Assembly (NCBI RefSeq): GCF_044547355.1
Contig: NZ_JBIUAG010000014.1
Span: 62,001-126,000 of the forward strand
DNA: 64,000 nt
Reading direction: 5' to 3'
Source: Kutzneria sp044547355
GTDB taxonomy: Bacteria > Actinomycetota > Actinomycetes > Mycobacteriales > Pseudonocardiaceae
Shown here: positions 1 through 7,773 of the stretch, piece by piece
Layout: each line of letters begins with the position of its first letter
Numbering within the stretch: position 1 is the stretch's first letter
Program-made: the position numbers and the translations under genes
Notes under the pieces: generated by a model
Told to the model about the DNA's origin: nothing
What the model saw: the letters and a program-made list of their open reading frames with translations, nothing else
Database searches by the model: none

Positions 1-99
1 GACACTTGACCAACTGCGCCGACCGCTCATAGCAGAGCATCTTCAAAGTCTCATCAGAGTTCTCCCGCGCGGTCATCGGAACAATCTCTGGCGGTGGAC

Positions 100-115
100 A
101 TAACTGCGAAGTTAT
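100..115. promoter_or_regulatory. Inverted repeat upstream of the biosynthetic operon
   Basis: Perfect ATAACT-GCGA-AGTTAT inverted repeat in the roughly 200-base leader before the first cluster gene. It sits about 85 bases upstream of the chosen GTG start and is far more AT-rich than its surroundings, so it could be an operator for a cluster regulator. A weak -35-like TTGACC at 6-11 lies further left. No regulator gene for the cluster is visible in the window. Confidence 0.35.
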
Positions 116-198
116 CGCGAGGTGTTAGTTGTCCGGCCGTTCTTTCGGCGTCAATCATTCAATCGATCCCCGATCCGTATGAACAGGAGGTGCGCACC

Positions 199-1002
199 GT
201 GGCCGATCCCGGGAAGGCGTTCCGCACCCGGCGCCTGTCGCGCGCCGGGGACGGCCGGCACCTGTTCGTCCCGCTGGACCACAGCGTGTCCGACGGACCC
301 GTGGTGCCCAACGAGGACTGGGACGAGCTGATCCGGGCCGTCGTGCTCGGCGGGGCCGACGCCATCATCGTCCACAAAGGACGGATGCGGGCCATCGACC
401 CGAGCCTGCTCGAGGACTGCGCGCTGGTCGTGCACCTGTCCGCCGGCACGTCGCACGCGGCCGACCAGCACGCCAAGGTGCTCGTCGGCGACGTCGAGGA
501 CGCGCTGCGGCTGGGCGCGGACGCGGTCAGCGTGCACGTCAACATCGGCTCCGACACCGAGGCCAAGCAGCTGGCCGACCTGGGCACGGTGGCCGGACAG
601 TGCCACGCCTGGAACGTGCCGCTGATCGCCATGGCCTATGCCCGCGGGCCCCGCATGGCCAGCTCCTTCGACCCGACCGTGCTGTCCCACGTGGTGAACA
701 TCGCCGCCGATCTCGGGGCCGACCTGGTCAAGACGTCGATGGCGCTGCCGGCCGAGCGGATGGCCGAGGTGACCGCCAGCTGCCCGATCCCGGTCCTGGT
801 GGCCGGCGGCCCCGCCGCCGAGGCCGACCCGGACGGCGACGGCCTGGTCGACTACGCCCGCGCCGCGCTCGACGCCGGTTGCGCCGGCCTGGCCGTGGGC
901 CGCCGGATCTTCACCTCCCCGACTCCCCGTTCCCTGATGAACAAGCTCGCCGCCGTGCTGCACCCCGCCCAGGCCGCCGCCCGACTTCTGGAGACAGCGT
1001 GA
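199..1002 (+). CDS. griI: GriI-type aldolase for 3-amino-4-hydroxybenzoate (2-amino-4,5-dihydroxy-6-oxo-7-(phosphooxy)heptanoate synthase-like)
   Basis: Class I aldolase of the DhnA/LacD group, 267 residues. GriI of grixazone biosynthesis condenses aspartate-4-semialdehyde with dihydroxyacetone phosphate to a C7 amino-sugar phosphate, the first step to 3,4-AHBA. Visible features are the N-terminal PLDHSVSDGP metal/phosphate motif, an HVNIGSD strand, the AMAYARGPR strand and the Schiff-base lysine in DLVKTSMALP, followed by VLVAGGPAAE and a C-terminal AVGRRIF phosphate-binding turn. The GTG at 199 was chosen because AGGAGG lies 8 bases upstream; the frame is open further upstream but without family similarity. 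Its stop overlaps the start of the next gene (GTGA). First gene of the operon in this window; pairing with a GriH homologue makes the assignment strong. Confidence 0.88.
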   Translation: MADPGKAFRTRRLSRAGDGRHLFVPLDHSVSDGPVVPNEDWDELIRAVVLGGADAIIVHKGRMRAIDPSLLEDCALVVHLSAGTSHAADQHAKVLVGDVEDALRLGADAVSVHVNIGSDTEAKQLADLGTVAGQCHAWNVPLIAMAYARGPRMASSFDPTVLSHVVNIAADLGADLVKTSMALPAERMAEVTASCPIPVLVAGGPAAEADPDGDGLVDYARAALDAGCAGLAVGRRIFTSPTPRSLMNKLAAVLHPAQAAARLLETA

Positions 1003-2081
1003 AATTCGCTTGGATCGACCTGCGCACCGTCCCGCCGCAGCAGCTGGAGGCCGTGGTCGCGGCCGCGGTGCACGCCCGGATCGCCGGCGTGGTCTCGGAC
1101 GATCCGGCCCAGCTGGCCACGCTGCCGCCGACCGTGCGGAAGGTGTTGCTCGGCAACGAAACCGGTGACGCCGACTTGGTCACCGTGAATGTGGACGACG
1201 CCGACCAGTTGGACCGGCTGATCGCCACCGGGCACACCGGCTCGGTGTTCGTGGAGGTGCGCGACGACCGCACGCTGCGGCTGGCCTGCACCGCGGCGGC
1301 CAGGCTGCCGTGGACGATCGTCAGCTTCACCGACCCGACCAAGATCCCGCTGGAGATCGTGATCGCCGCGGCCGACGCCGCCGACGGCAAGCTGATCTGC
1401 GTGGTCGGCGACATCGAGGAAGCCACCATCGTGCTGGACGTCCTGGAGCACGGCTCGGACGGCCTGCTGCTCGCGCCCCGCGACGCCAACGAGGTGTTCC
1501 AGCTGTCGCGGCTGCTGGAGGCCGGCACCCAGGACCTCAACCTGAGCACGCTGACCGTGGACCGCATCGAGCACGTCGGCCTGGGCGACCGGGTCTGCGT
1601 GGACACCTGCTCGCACTTCGAGCAGGACGAGGGCATCCTGGTCGGCTCCTACTCCTCGGGCTACATCCTGTGCGTCAGCGAGACGCATCCGTTGCCGTAC
1701 ATGCCGACCCGGCCGTTCCGGGTCAACGCCGGCGCGCTGCACTCGTATGTGCTCGGCCCGGACAACCGCACCAACTACCTGTCGGAACTGCACTCCGGCA
1801 GCACGGTGCTGGCGGTCAACACCGAGGGCCGGACCCGGCGGGTCGTGGTCGGCCGCGCGAAGCTGGAATCCCGGCCGCTGTTGCAGATCACCGCGCACTC
1901 GCAGGACGGCGTCGAGGTGAGCCTGACCGTGCAGGACGACTGGCACGTGCGGGTGCTCGGCCCCGGCCCCAAGGTGCGCAACGTGACCGAGCTGGAGCGG
2001 GGCGACGAGCTGCTCGGCTACATCGCCACCGACAAGCGGCACGTCGGCCTGCCGATCGGCGAGTTCTGCAAGGAGAGCTGA
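999..2081 (+). CDS. griH: GriH-type 3-amino-4-hydroxybenzoate synthase (3-dehydroquinate synthase II family)
   Basis: 360-residue member of the archaeal-type 3-dehydroquinate synthase II (AroB') family. In the grixazone pathway GriH cyclises and aromatises the GriI product to 3-amino-4-hydroxybenzoate; an AroB'-like role in aromatic amino acid synthesis is unlikely in an actinobacterium and next to a GriI homologue. Family-like segments include FAWIDLRT at the N-terminus, DRVCVDTCSHFEQDEGILVGS and RPFRVNAGALHSYV in the middle, and AHSQDGVEVSLTVQDDW near the end. Translation is coupled to griI by a GTGA overlap. The 3,4-AHBA made here is the presumed starter unit for the ligase, carrier proteins and ketosynthase downstream. 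Confidence 0.87.
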   Translation: MKFAWIDLRTVPPQQLEAVVAAAVHARIAGVVSDDPAQLATLPPTVRKVLLGNETGDADLVTVNVDDADQLDRLIATGHTGSVFVEVRDDRTLRLACTAAARLPWTIVSFTDPTKIPLEIVIAAADAADGKLICVVGDIEEATIVLDVLEHGSDGLLLAPRDANEVFQLSRLLEAGTQDLNLSTLTVDRIEHVGLGDRVCVDTCSHFEQDEGILVGSYSSGYILCVSETHPLPYMPTRPFRVNAGALHSYVLGPDNRTNYLSELHSGSTVLAVNTEGRTRRVVVGRAKLESRPLLQITAHSQDGVEVSLTVQDDWHVRVLGPGPKVRNVTELERGDELLGYIATDKRHVGLPIGEFCKES

Positions 2082-2082
2082 C

Positions 2083-3447
2083 ATGCGGCTCGTGTCCGAC
2101 CTGATGGCCACCCATCCCGACGACCTGCCGTACCTCATCGCCGATCACGTTGTCACGCACGGAGAACTGCGCGAGGCGGTGGCGCAGGAGGCGGCGCTGT
2201 TCGCCTCCGCGGGCGTGCGCGAGGGCAGCACCGTGGCGTTGCAGGTGCCGCCCAGCTTCACCCAGATCGAGGTCCTGCTGGCCCTGTGGCGCCTGGGCGC
2301 GCAGGTGATGTTGGTGGACCACCGGCTCAAGCCGGCCGAGGTCGAGCAGCTGCGGGCGCTGTGCCGGCCGCAGCTGGTGGTCCGCGCCGGCGCGGGCGGC
2401 TGGTCCCGGCTGAACTTCCGGTCGCGGCACGAGCTGGTGACGGAGAAGCGGGCCGACGGCCGGCCGGCGAGCACCGCGCACCGGCTGATCCAGTTCAGCT
2501 CCGGCTCCACCGGGCGGCCCAAGGTGGTCGGCCGCACCGAGGAGTCGATCACCGCCGAGATCCGCCGGTTCAACCAGCTGGCCGGCATGCCGGCGCTGGG
2601 GGAGCGGGTGCTGCTGCTCAGCTCCACCGCGCACAGCTTCGGCCTGATCGCCGGCCTGCTGCACTCGCTGTACGCCGGCGTGGGCGTGGTGTTCTCGCCG
2701 CGGGTGGCCGCCGGCGACATCCTGCGGGCGGCCGCCGAGCACGAGGTCAGCGCGATCTTCGGGGTGCCGTTCCACTACGAACTCCTTGCCACCGCTGAGG
2801 ATCCGCCGCTGCTGGCCTCGCTGCGGTGCGCGGTGTCGGGCGGCGAGCTGATGCCGCCGGCCGTGGCCGAGCGGTTCCACGAGGTGTACGGGGTGCGGGT
2901 CGGCGAGTCCTACGGCACCACCGAGACCGGCGTGATCGCCATGGACGTCAGCGGCCGGCTGCGGCCGACCGTCGGCCCGGCCACGCCCGGCATCTCGCTG
3001 CGTATCCAGCACGGCGAGGTGGAGGTGCGGCTGCCGGCGTCGCCGTACCTGACCGAGGACGGCCAGGACCGGTACGTGGACGGCTGGCTGCGCACCCGGG
3101 ACCGGGCCGAGCTGACCGTGGACGGCACGGTCCGGCTGCTCGGCCGGGGCGACTCGCTGGTGGTCATCGGCGGCCTCAAGGTCGACCTGACCGAGATCGA
3201 GGACGTGCTGACCCGGCACGGCTCGGTGGCCGAGGCGGTGCTGGTGCACGGCGAGGTCATCGAGGCGTACGTGTCCACTGTGGACGAGAAGCTGGCCGCC
3301 GAGGACCTGGTCCGGTGGTGCGCCGAGCACCTGGCCGACTACAAGCTGCCGAAGCTGGTGCGGGTGCTGCCCCGGCTGCCGCGCACCCCCAACGGAAAGC
3401 TCATCCGCGACCGCGGCGCGCTGCGGGCCGCGGCCCTGGTCGCCTGA
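2083..3447 (+). CDS. AMP-dependent aryl acid ligase (probable 3,4-AHBA:carrier-protein ligase)
   Basis: 454-residue ANL-superfamily adenylating enzyme, at the short end for the family. Core motifs are present: the P-loop-like FSSGSTGRPK (A3), SYGTTETG (A5), WLRTRDRAEL (A7) and the C-terminal catalytic lysine in TPNGKLIRDR (A10). It starts one base after griH and is followed by two carrier protein genes, so the simplest role is activation of 3-amino-4-hydroxybenzoate and loading onto a phosphopantetheinyl carrier, as in ava/cma-type pathways. It is clearly distinct from the second AMP-forming enzyme at 5,605. Substrate is inferred from context, not read from specificity residues. Confidence 0.8.
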   Translation: MRLVSDLMATHPDDLPYLIADHVVTHGELREAVAQEAALFASAGVREGSTVALQVPPSFTQIEVLLALWRLGAQVMLVDHRLKPAEVEQLRALCRPQLVVRAGAGGWSRLNFRSRHELVTEKRADGRPASTAHRLIQFSSGSTGRPKVVGRTEESITAEIRRFNQLAGMPALGERVLLLSSTAHSFGLIAGLLHSLYAGVGVVFSPRVAAGDILRAAAEHEVSAIFGVPFHYELLATAEDPPLLASLRCAVSGGELMPPAVAERFHEVYGVRVGESYGTTETGVIAMDVSGRLRPTVGPATPGISLRIQHGEVEVRLPASPYLTEDGQDRYVDGWLRTRDRAELTVDGTVRLLGRGDSLVVIGGLKVDLTEIEDVLTRHGSVAEAVLVHGEVIEAYVSTVDEKLAAEDLVRWCAEHLADYKLPKLVRVLPRLPRTPNGKLIRDRGALRAAALVA

Positions 3448-3476
3448 ACCGGATTCCCTGAGAGGACAAGACAGAC

Positions 3477-3752
3477 ATGACCGCGACGCTGACCGACGCC
3501 GACGTGCGCGACTGGGTGCTGGACACCCTCATCGGCGAGATGAACGTGCCGATCGAACGGGACAAGGTCACCGACGACAGCCCGATCGGCACCAGCGGCA
3601 TCGACCTGGAGTCGCTCAGCCTGGTCGAGCTCACGCTGCGCCTGGAGCGCGAGTACGGGGTGAAGATCCCCGACACCGACATCGAGGCCATCGGCGCGAT
3701 GACCCTGGGCCAGCTGGCCGCGGACATCGTGCGGCGCAAGGGTGTCCAGTGA
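3477..3752 (+). CDS. Acyl carrier protein
   Basis: 91-residue acyl carrier protein. The phosphopantetheine attachment serine lies in GIDLESLSLVEL, followed by the usual helix-III acidic region (IPDTDIEAIGAMTLGQLA). ATG start preceded by a GAGAGGA ribosome site. It overlaps the next carrier protein gene by GTGA. Two different carrier proteins side by side suggest one receives the aryl starter and the other handles malonyl extension, a division of labour seen in highly reducing type II PKS systems; which does what cannot be told from sequence. Confidence 0.87.
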   Translation: MTATLTDADVRDWVLDTLIGEMNVPIERDKVTDDSPIGTSGIDLESLSLVELTLRLEREYGVKIPDTDIEAIGAMTLGQLAADIVRRKGVQ

Positions 3753-3979
3753 CTGAGCAGGATGTCCGGGAGCTGCTCGCCGATCCCCGGATCTTTCCGG
3801 ACCTGCCGGCCGATCTGGCCTCCGACGCCGAGCTGGTGATCGACTCGATGGCCCTGGTGTGGTTGCTGCACCAGGTGAAGGCCCGCTTCGGGGTCGACGC
3901 CGACCCCGAGGACGAGGACCTGGACGAGTTCACGTCCGTCGAGCGGATCACCAACTACTTGAATCGGGTCAAGGCGTGA
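3749..3979 (+). CDS. Second acyl carrier protein
   Basis: 76-residue carrier protein with the attachment serine in ELVIDSMALVWLL. The flanking helix contains tryptophan and leucines unlike the first carrier protein, and the C-terminal part is very acidic (DADPEDEDLDEF). GTG start overlapping the previous stop, and its own stop overlaps the ketosynthase start (GTGA). The divergence from its neighbour argues for a separate partner, perhaps the ketosynthase or the diazotase step, but that is inference. Confidence 0.82.
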   Translation: MTEQDVRELLADPRIFPDLPADLASDAELVIDSMALVWLLHQVKARFGVDADPEDEDLDEFTSVERITNYLNRVKA

Positions 3980-5094
3980 CCGGCGGGGTCGTCGTCACCG
4001 GGTACGGCGTGTTCACGGCGTTCGGCTGGGGCGAGAAGGCGTTGCGGGACGGGGTGTTCACCGGCATCCAGGTGTTCGCGCCGGCGCGCCGGTTCGATCC
4101 CACGCCGTTCCGGACGCCGATGACCGCCGCCGCGGCCGGCGACCCCGAGCTGGACGCGGTGCTCGGCGGCTGCGCCGACGACGCCGTGGACATGGCCGGC
4201 CTGTCCCCGGACACGGCCGCCGCGGTGCTGCTGGGCTCGGCCGGCGACTGGAAGTCGGTGACGCGGTTCTCCCGGGGCCAGGAGTACACGCCGGGGCCGG
4301 ACGTTCCCGGCGTGCTGGCCTCGATGTTGGCCGACCGCATCGGGTTTCGCGGGCCACGGCTGGCGTTCACCAACGCCTGCGTGGCCTCGGCGACGGCGCT
4401 GATCCATGGCTGGCGGTTGATCACCGCCGGCCGGCAGGAGGTGGCCCTGTGCGCCGGCGCGTACCTGGTGGAGGAGGAGAACATGGCCAAGTTCGACTCC
4501 GGCCGGGCCTTCGCCAAGGACGGCGTGATCCGCCCGTTCTCCAAGGACAGAACCGGATTGCTGCTGGGTGACGGCGTCGCCGCGATCGTGCTGGAGTCCG
4601 AGGAGCACGCGGCGCGGCGCGGCGCCACGGTGTTGGCCCGGATGACCGGCTTCGGCGTCGCCTCGGACGCCTACCACATCGCCAAGCCGCATCCCGAGGG
4701 CCGGGGCATCACTTCGGCCGTGCGCCAGGCCTTGCGCCGGGCGAGAGTGTCCGATGTGGACTATGTCAACGCGCACGGCACGGGAACCCCGTTGAACGAC
4801 GGCGCGGAGACCAACGGCCTGCGGACGGCGCTGGGCTCGGACACCCCGATCAGCTCGACCAAGAGCACCACCGGGCACATGCTGGAGGCCTCCGGCGCGG
4901 TGGAGTTCGTGGTGTCCCTGCTGGCTTTGCTCGACGGCGTGCTGCCGCCCACGGCCGGGTACACCACCCCGGACCCGGCCTGCGACCTCGACTACGTGAC
5001 CGAAGGTCCGCGGCGCGCGCCGGTGAATCGGGTGTTGTCGCTCAACGCCGCGTTCGGCGGCATGAACACCGCGATCCTGTTGGAGCGGCCGTGA
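3976..5094 (+). CDS. Beta-ketoacyl synthase (type II PKS ketosynthase)
   Basis: 372-residue ketosynthase of the FabF/type II PKS family. The full Cys-His-His triad is visible: C135 in TNACVAS, H267 in NAHGTGTPLND and H301 in STTGHMLEASG, so it should be condensation-competent. The GTG at 3976 was chosen because it overlaps the preceding stop and begins directly with the KS strand VVVTGYG. It presumably elongates the 3,4-AHBA-derived starter with malonyl units to an amino-hydroxycinnamoyl or longer chain. Its usual heterodimer partner, a full-length chain length factor, is absent; only the half-length protein at 5,091 follows. No ketoreductase or dehydratase is encoded nearby to the right. Confidence 0.87.
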   Translation: MTGGVVVTGYGVFTAFGWGEKALRDGVFTGIQVFAPARRFDPTPFRTPMTAAAAGDPELDAVLGGCADDAVDMAGLSPDTAAAVLLGSAGDWKSVTRFSRGQEYTPGPDVPGVLASMLADRIGFRGPRLAFTNACVASATALIHGWRLITAGRQEVALCAGAYLVEEENMAKFDSGRAFAKDGVIRPFSKDRTGLLLGDGVAAIVLESEEHAARRGATVLARMTGFGVASDAYHIAKPHPEGRGITSAVRQALRRARVSDVDYVNAHGTGTPLNDGAETNGLRTALGSDTPISSTKSTTGHMLEASGAVEFVVSLLALLDGVLPPTAGYTTPDPACDLDYVTEGPRRAPVNRVLSLNAAFGGMNTAILLERP

Positions 5095-5591
5095 TCACCG
5101 TTGCTCGGGCCGAGGCGGCCGGCGAGCTGGAGCCGGTGCCCGGCTTCATCGAGTCCGCCTTCAACCCGCTCGTGTACCACGCCGCGGTGGCATGCCTGCG
5201 GGGCCGGGAGTTCGACGGCTCCCGGCTGGCCGTGGTCGTGTCCAGCCTGATCGGCGACGCCACCACCACCGGCCTGGCCAGCCGGCTGCTGGTCGGCGGG
5301 CAGGCGCACAACGCCATCCTGTTCATGCAGGCCACCGCCAACGCCGTGCTGGGCTTCCTCAGCCGTGAGCTCGACCTGACCGGGCCGCTGCTCAGCATGT
5401 CCACAGTGGACGAGGATCCGCTGGACACCGCCGAGCTGCTGCTCGCCGACCCCGAACTGGACGCCGTGCTGCTGCTCAGCGTGGAGCTGGCCGCCGACGA
5501 CCGCACCGAAGCCGTCTACCGGCTGCTCGGCCGCACCCCACCGACCACCGACGGCGCGTCAGCGCTCCTGCTGGAAAGGGAACCCCAATGA
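5091..5591 (+). CDS. Half-length ketosynthase/chain-length-factor-like protein
   Basis: 166 residues resembling only the N-terminal half of a ketosynthase fold. The segment LTGPLLSMSTVDEDPLDTAE lines up with the neighbouring KS stretch GFRGPRLAFTNACVASATAL, so the nucleophile cysteine is replaced by an acidic TVDED stretch. The C-terminal half with both catalytic histidines is missing, yet the ORF ends cleanly with a KS-like TDGASALLLE strand. Coupled by GTGA overlap to the active KS, so it is probably a non-catalytic partner playing the chain length factor role in minimal form rather than a decayed gene. Family assignment is by my reading of fold-like motifs; alternatives include an unrelated N-terminal thiolase-like fragment. 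Confidence 0.62.
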   Translation: MITVARAEAAGELEPVPGFIESAFNPLVYHAAVACLRGREFDGSRLAVVVSSLIGDATTTGLASRLLVGGQAHNAILFMQATANAVLGFLSRELDLTGPLLSMSTVDEDPLDTAELLLADPELDAVLLLSVELAADDRTEAVYRLLGRTPPTTDGASALLLEREPQ

Positions 5592-5604
5592 GGAAAGTGA
5601 CCTC

Positions 5605-7272
5605 GTGATCACCAAACAAGAGCGCGCCCGAATCGCCGCCGACACCGAACTCGGCGCCGGCAACGTGCTGCACCGCATCAAGGAGTACGGGCGGCCGCTG
5701 GACGAGCCGGTGCTGTGGACCGACGGCACCTGGGCGGCCCCGGACGGCAGCCGGCCCGAGGTGCTGACCCTGGGCCAGCTGTACGAGATCGTCGAGACCT
5801 ACGCCGGTTTCTACGCCAGCAAGGGCATCAAGCCGCGCGACGTGGTCGGCGTGCTCACCGCCTCCAGCACCGAGTTCGCCATCAACTTCATGGCGGTCAA
5901 CTCGCTGGGCGCGATTCCCTCCTTCGCCAACGCCAAGCTGCGCCCCGAGATCGCCCGCGAGTACATCCGCCGGCAGGGCGCCTCCGGCGCGGTCACCGAC
6001 GCCGAACGACACGAAACCCTGGCCTCCGGGGACGACCTGGGCTTCGTGATCACCTCGGCCGATGTCAAGCCCTCGCACCGTGATCACCTGCCGGCCACCG
6101 GCTGGCCCTACCGGCACGACAAGACCGACCCGATCATCATCTCGCACTCCTCGGGCACCACCGGCATGCCCAAGGCCGTGCCGCACACCCACGAGACCCT
6201 GCTCTACGCCCAGCTGCACCGGCTCAAGCTGTCGGTCGGCGGCTCGATGGGCCGGCTGCTGGTCGCGTTGCCGGGCAACCACAACGCCGCCATGTCGGTG
6301 ATGATGTTCGGGCTGCTGCTGGGCTCGCCGGTGATGCTGCTGTCCAGCCAGAACGGCCACGACGTGCTCGACGCCGTGCAGAAGTTCAAGCCCACCACGG
6401 TGTTCGGCTTCTCCGGCACGTACGCCCAGATGGCCACGGCCGACCTGTCCCGATGGGACACCTCCAGCATCGAGGCCTACTACAACACCGGCGACGCCGC
6501 CCACGAGGCCCACATCCGCGTGCTGGTCGGGCTGGGCAGCCACGAGGAGATCGGCCGCGACCTCAAGCCGCACCGGGTGCCCGGCTCGGTGTTCACCGAC
6601 GGCCTCGGCTCCTCGGAGACCGGCTACTCCATCTTCCACAATGGACACAAGCCGGGCAGCGCCTCGTTCGGCCGCTGCATCGGCAAGCCGATGAGCTTCG
6701 CCCAGGCCGCCGTGCTGTCCGAGGACGGCCGGCCGCTGCCGGCCGGGGAGGTCGGGCGGCTGGGCGTCAAGTCCCCGACGCTGACTCCCGGATACTGGAA
6801 CGACTCCATCACCTGGCACCGGCTGCGACTGGGCGGCTACTGGCTCACCGGCGATCTGGCCACTCAGGACGCCGAGGGTAATTTTTATCACCTGGACCGG
6901 GCCCCTGACGCCATTCGGACCCGTCACGGCATCGTTTTCAGCACCCGCACAGAGGAATTGCTGCTGGCCAACCGGCCCGAGCTGGTGGACTGCACCGTCA
7001 CCGCGATCGTCGAGGACGGGGTGCGGGCCGACTGGGACGGCGACGGGCTCGGCGACGCCTACGTGCTGCTTCAGTTCGCCGGCGCGCAGGACCCGGCCGA
7101 TGATCTGACCGCGTGGGTCAACGACGTGTTGGCACAGCACGGATTCCCGCCCGTGACAAGGGCCCTGCGCATGGACTACGGCGATGTCACCGTGGGGGTC
7201 ACCGGTAAGGTGCTCAAGCGCGTGATGCGGGAACGCGCCAAGGAGCTGGTCGCCCGCGCCGAGGGGAAGTGA
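5605..7272 (+). CDS. AMP-forming ligase-family enzyme, probable ATP-dependent diazotase (CreM/AvaA6/CmaA6 type)
   Basis: 555-residue ANL-superfamily protein with SHSSGTTGMPKAVPHTH (A3), GLGSSETGYSIF (A5), YWLTGDLATQD (A7) and a C-terminal lysine in GVTGKVLKRVMRE (A10). The A8 hinge, LDRAPDAIRTRHGIVFSTRT, departs from the usual GRxKDxI pattern. A second ligase in a cluster that also makes nitrous acid is the hallmark of cremeomycin, avenalumic and p-coumaric acid pathways, where such an enzyme uses ATP and nitrite to turn an aryl amine into a diazo group. Around 6,880-6,960 codon use shifts to AT-rich rare codons right at the A8 hinge. The alternative is a CoA or ACP ligase for the finished acid. 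Confidence 0.68.
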   Translation: MITKQERARIAADTELGAGNVLHRIKEYGRPLDEPVLWTDGTWAAPDGSRPEVLTLGQLYEIVETYAGFYASKGIKPRDVVGVLTASSTEFAINFMAVNSLGAIPSFANAKLRPEIAREYIRRQGASGAVTDAERHETLASGDDLGFVITSADVKPSHRDHLPATGWPYRHDKTDPIIISHSSGTTGMPKAVPHTHETLLYAQLHRLKLSVGGSMGRLLVALPGNHNAAMSVMMFGLLLGSPVMLLSSQNGHDVLDAVQKFKPTTVFGFSGTYAQMATADLSRWDTSSIEAYYNTGDAAHEAHIRVLVGLGSHEEIGRDLKPHRVPGSVFTDGLGSSETGYSIFHNGHKPGSASFGRCIGKPMSFAQAAVLSEDGRPLPAGEVGRLGVKSPTLTPGYWNDSITWHRLRLGGYWLTGDLATQDAEGNFYHLDRAPDAIRTRHGIVFSTRTEELLLANRPELVDCTVTAIVEDGVRADWDGDGLGDAYVLLQFAGAQDPADDLTAWVNDVLAQHGFPPVTRALRMDYGDVTVGVTGKVLKRVMRERAKELVARAEGK

Positions 7273-7273
7273 C

Positions 7274-7771
7274 GTGGGGGCTCCGATGGAGGTGTACCGG
7301 CTGTGGTGGCTGCACGACGCCCGCTGGTACCAGGGCGTCGCCAGCCGCTTCGGCCAGGAGGTGGCCAACGAGGTCAACGCCGAGGCGATGCGGTTCGTCG
7401 CCGCCCGGGTGGGCAAGCAGGTGGCCCGGGCCCACGGCGAACCGGTGGCGCAGGCCGATTCGGCCACCCTGGCCAAACTGTACGAGCGGTGCGCCGACAT
7501 CATGTTCCCCAACGAGTTGCGGGACGGCGGCGTGACCGCCCTTGACGACGAGCTGCTGGAACTGACCATGCGGCAGAACTTCGCCGTGGTGATGGTCCGG
7601 ATGGCCGGCTCGCTCGACGGATACCAGTGTCCCTGCACGGAAATCCACGCCGGCTGGTCCGATGGCCTCGGCGTGGCGCTGACCGAGAACAGGGCGACCG
7701 GCTGCCTGCGGTTCGGGGATCCCGAGTGCCGCCTGCTGATGCGGGTCGCCCCCGCCGGAGAGAGGAACTGA
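7274..7771 (+). CDS. DUF6125 / L-2-amino-thiazoline-4-carboxylate hydrolase-like protein
   Basis: 165 residues. The N-terminal LWWLHDARWYQGVASRFG and the cysteine-bearing C-terminal motifs YQCPCTEIH and GCLRFGDPECR resemble the DUF6125/ATC-hydrolase-like family, whose members recur in biosynthetic and reductive pathways without a firm role. Four cysteines in the last third could bind a metal or a thioester. GTG start one base after the ligase stop; an ATG at 7,286 is a possible alternative. Position between the putative diazotase and the SDR suggests a function in handling the diazo intermediate or its release, but no activity can be deduced. Confidence 0.55.
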   Translation: MGAPMEVYRLWWLHDARWYQGVASRFGQEVANEVNAEAMRFVAARVGKQVARAHGEPVAQADSATLAKLYERCADIMFPNELRDGGVTALDDELLELTMRQNFAVVMVRMAGSLDGYQCPCTEIHAGWSDGLGVALTENRATGCLRFGDPECRLLMRVAPAGERN

Positions 7772-7773
7772 CC

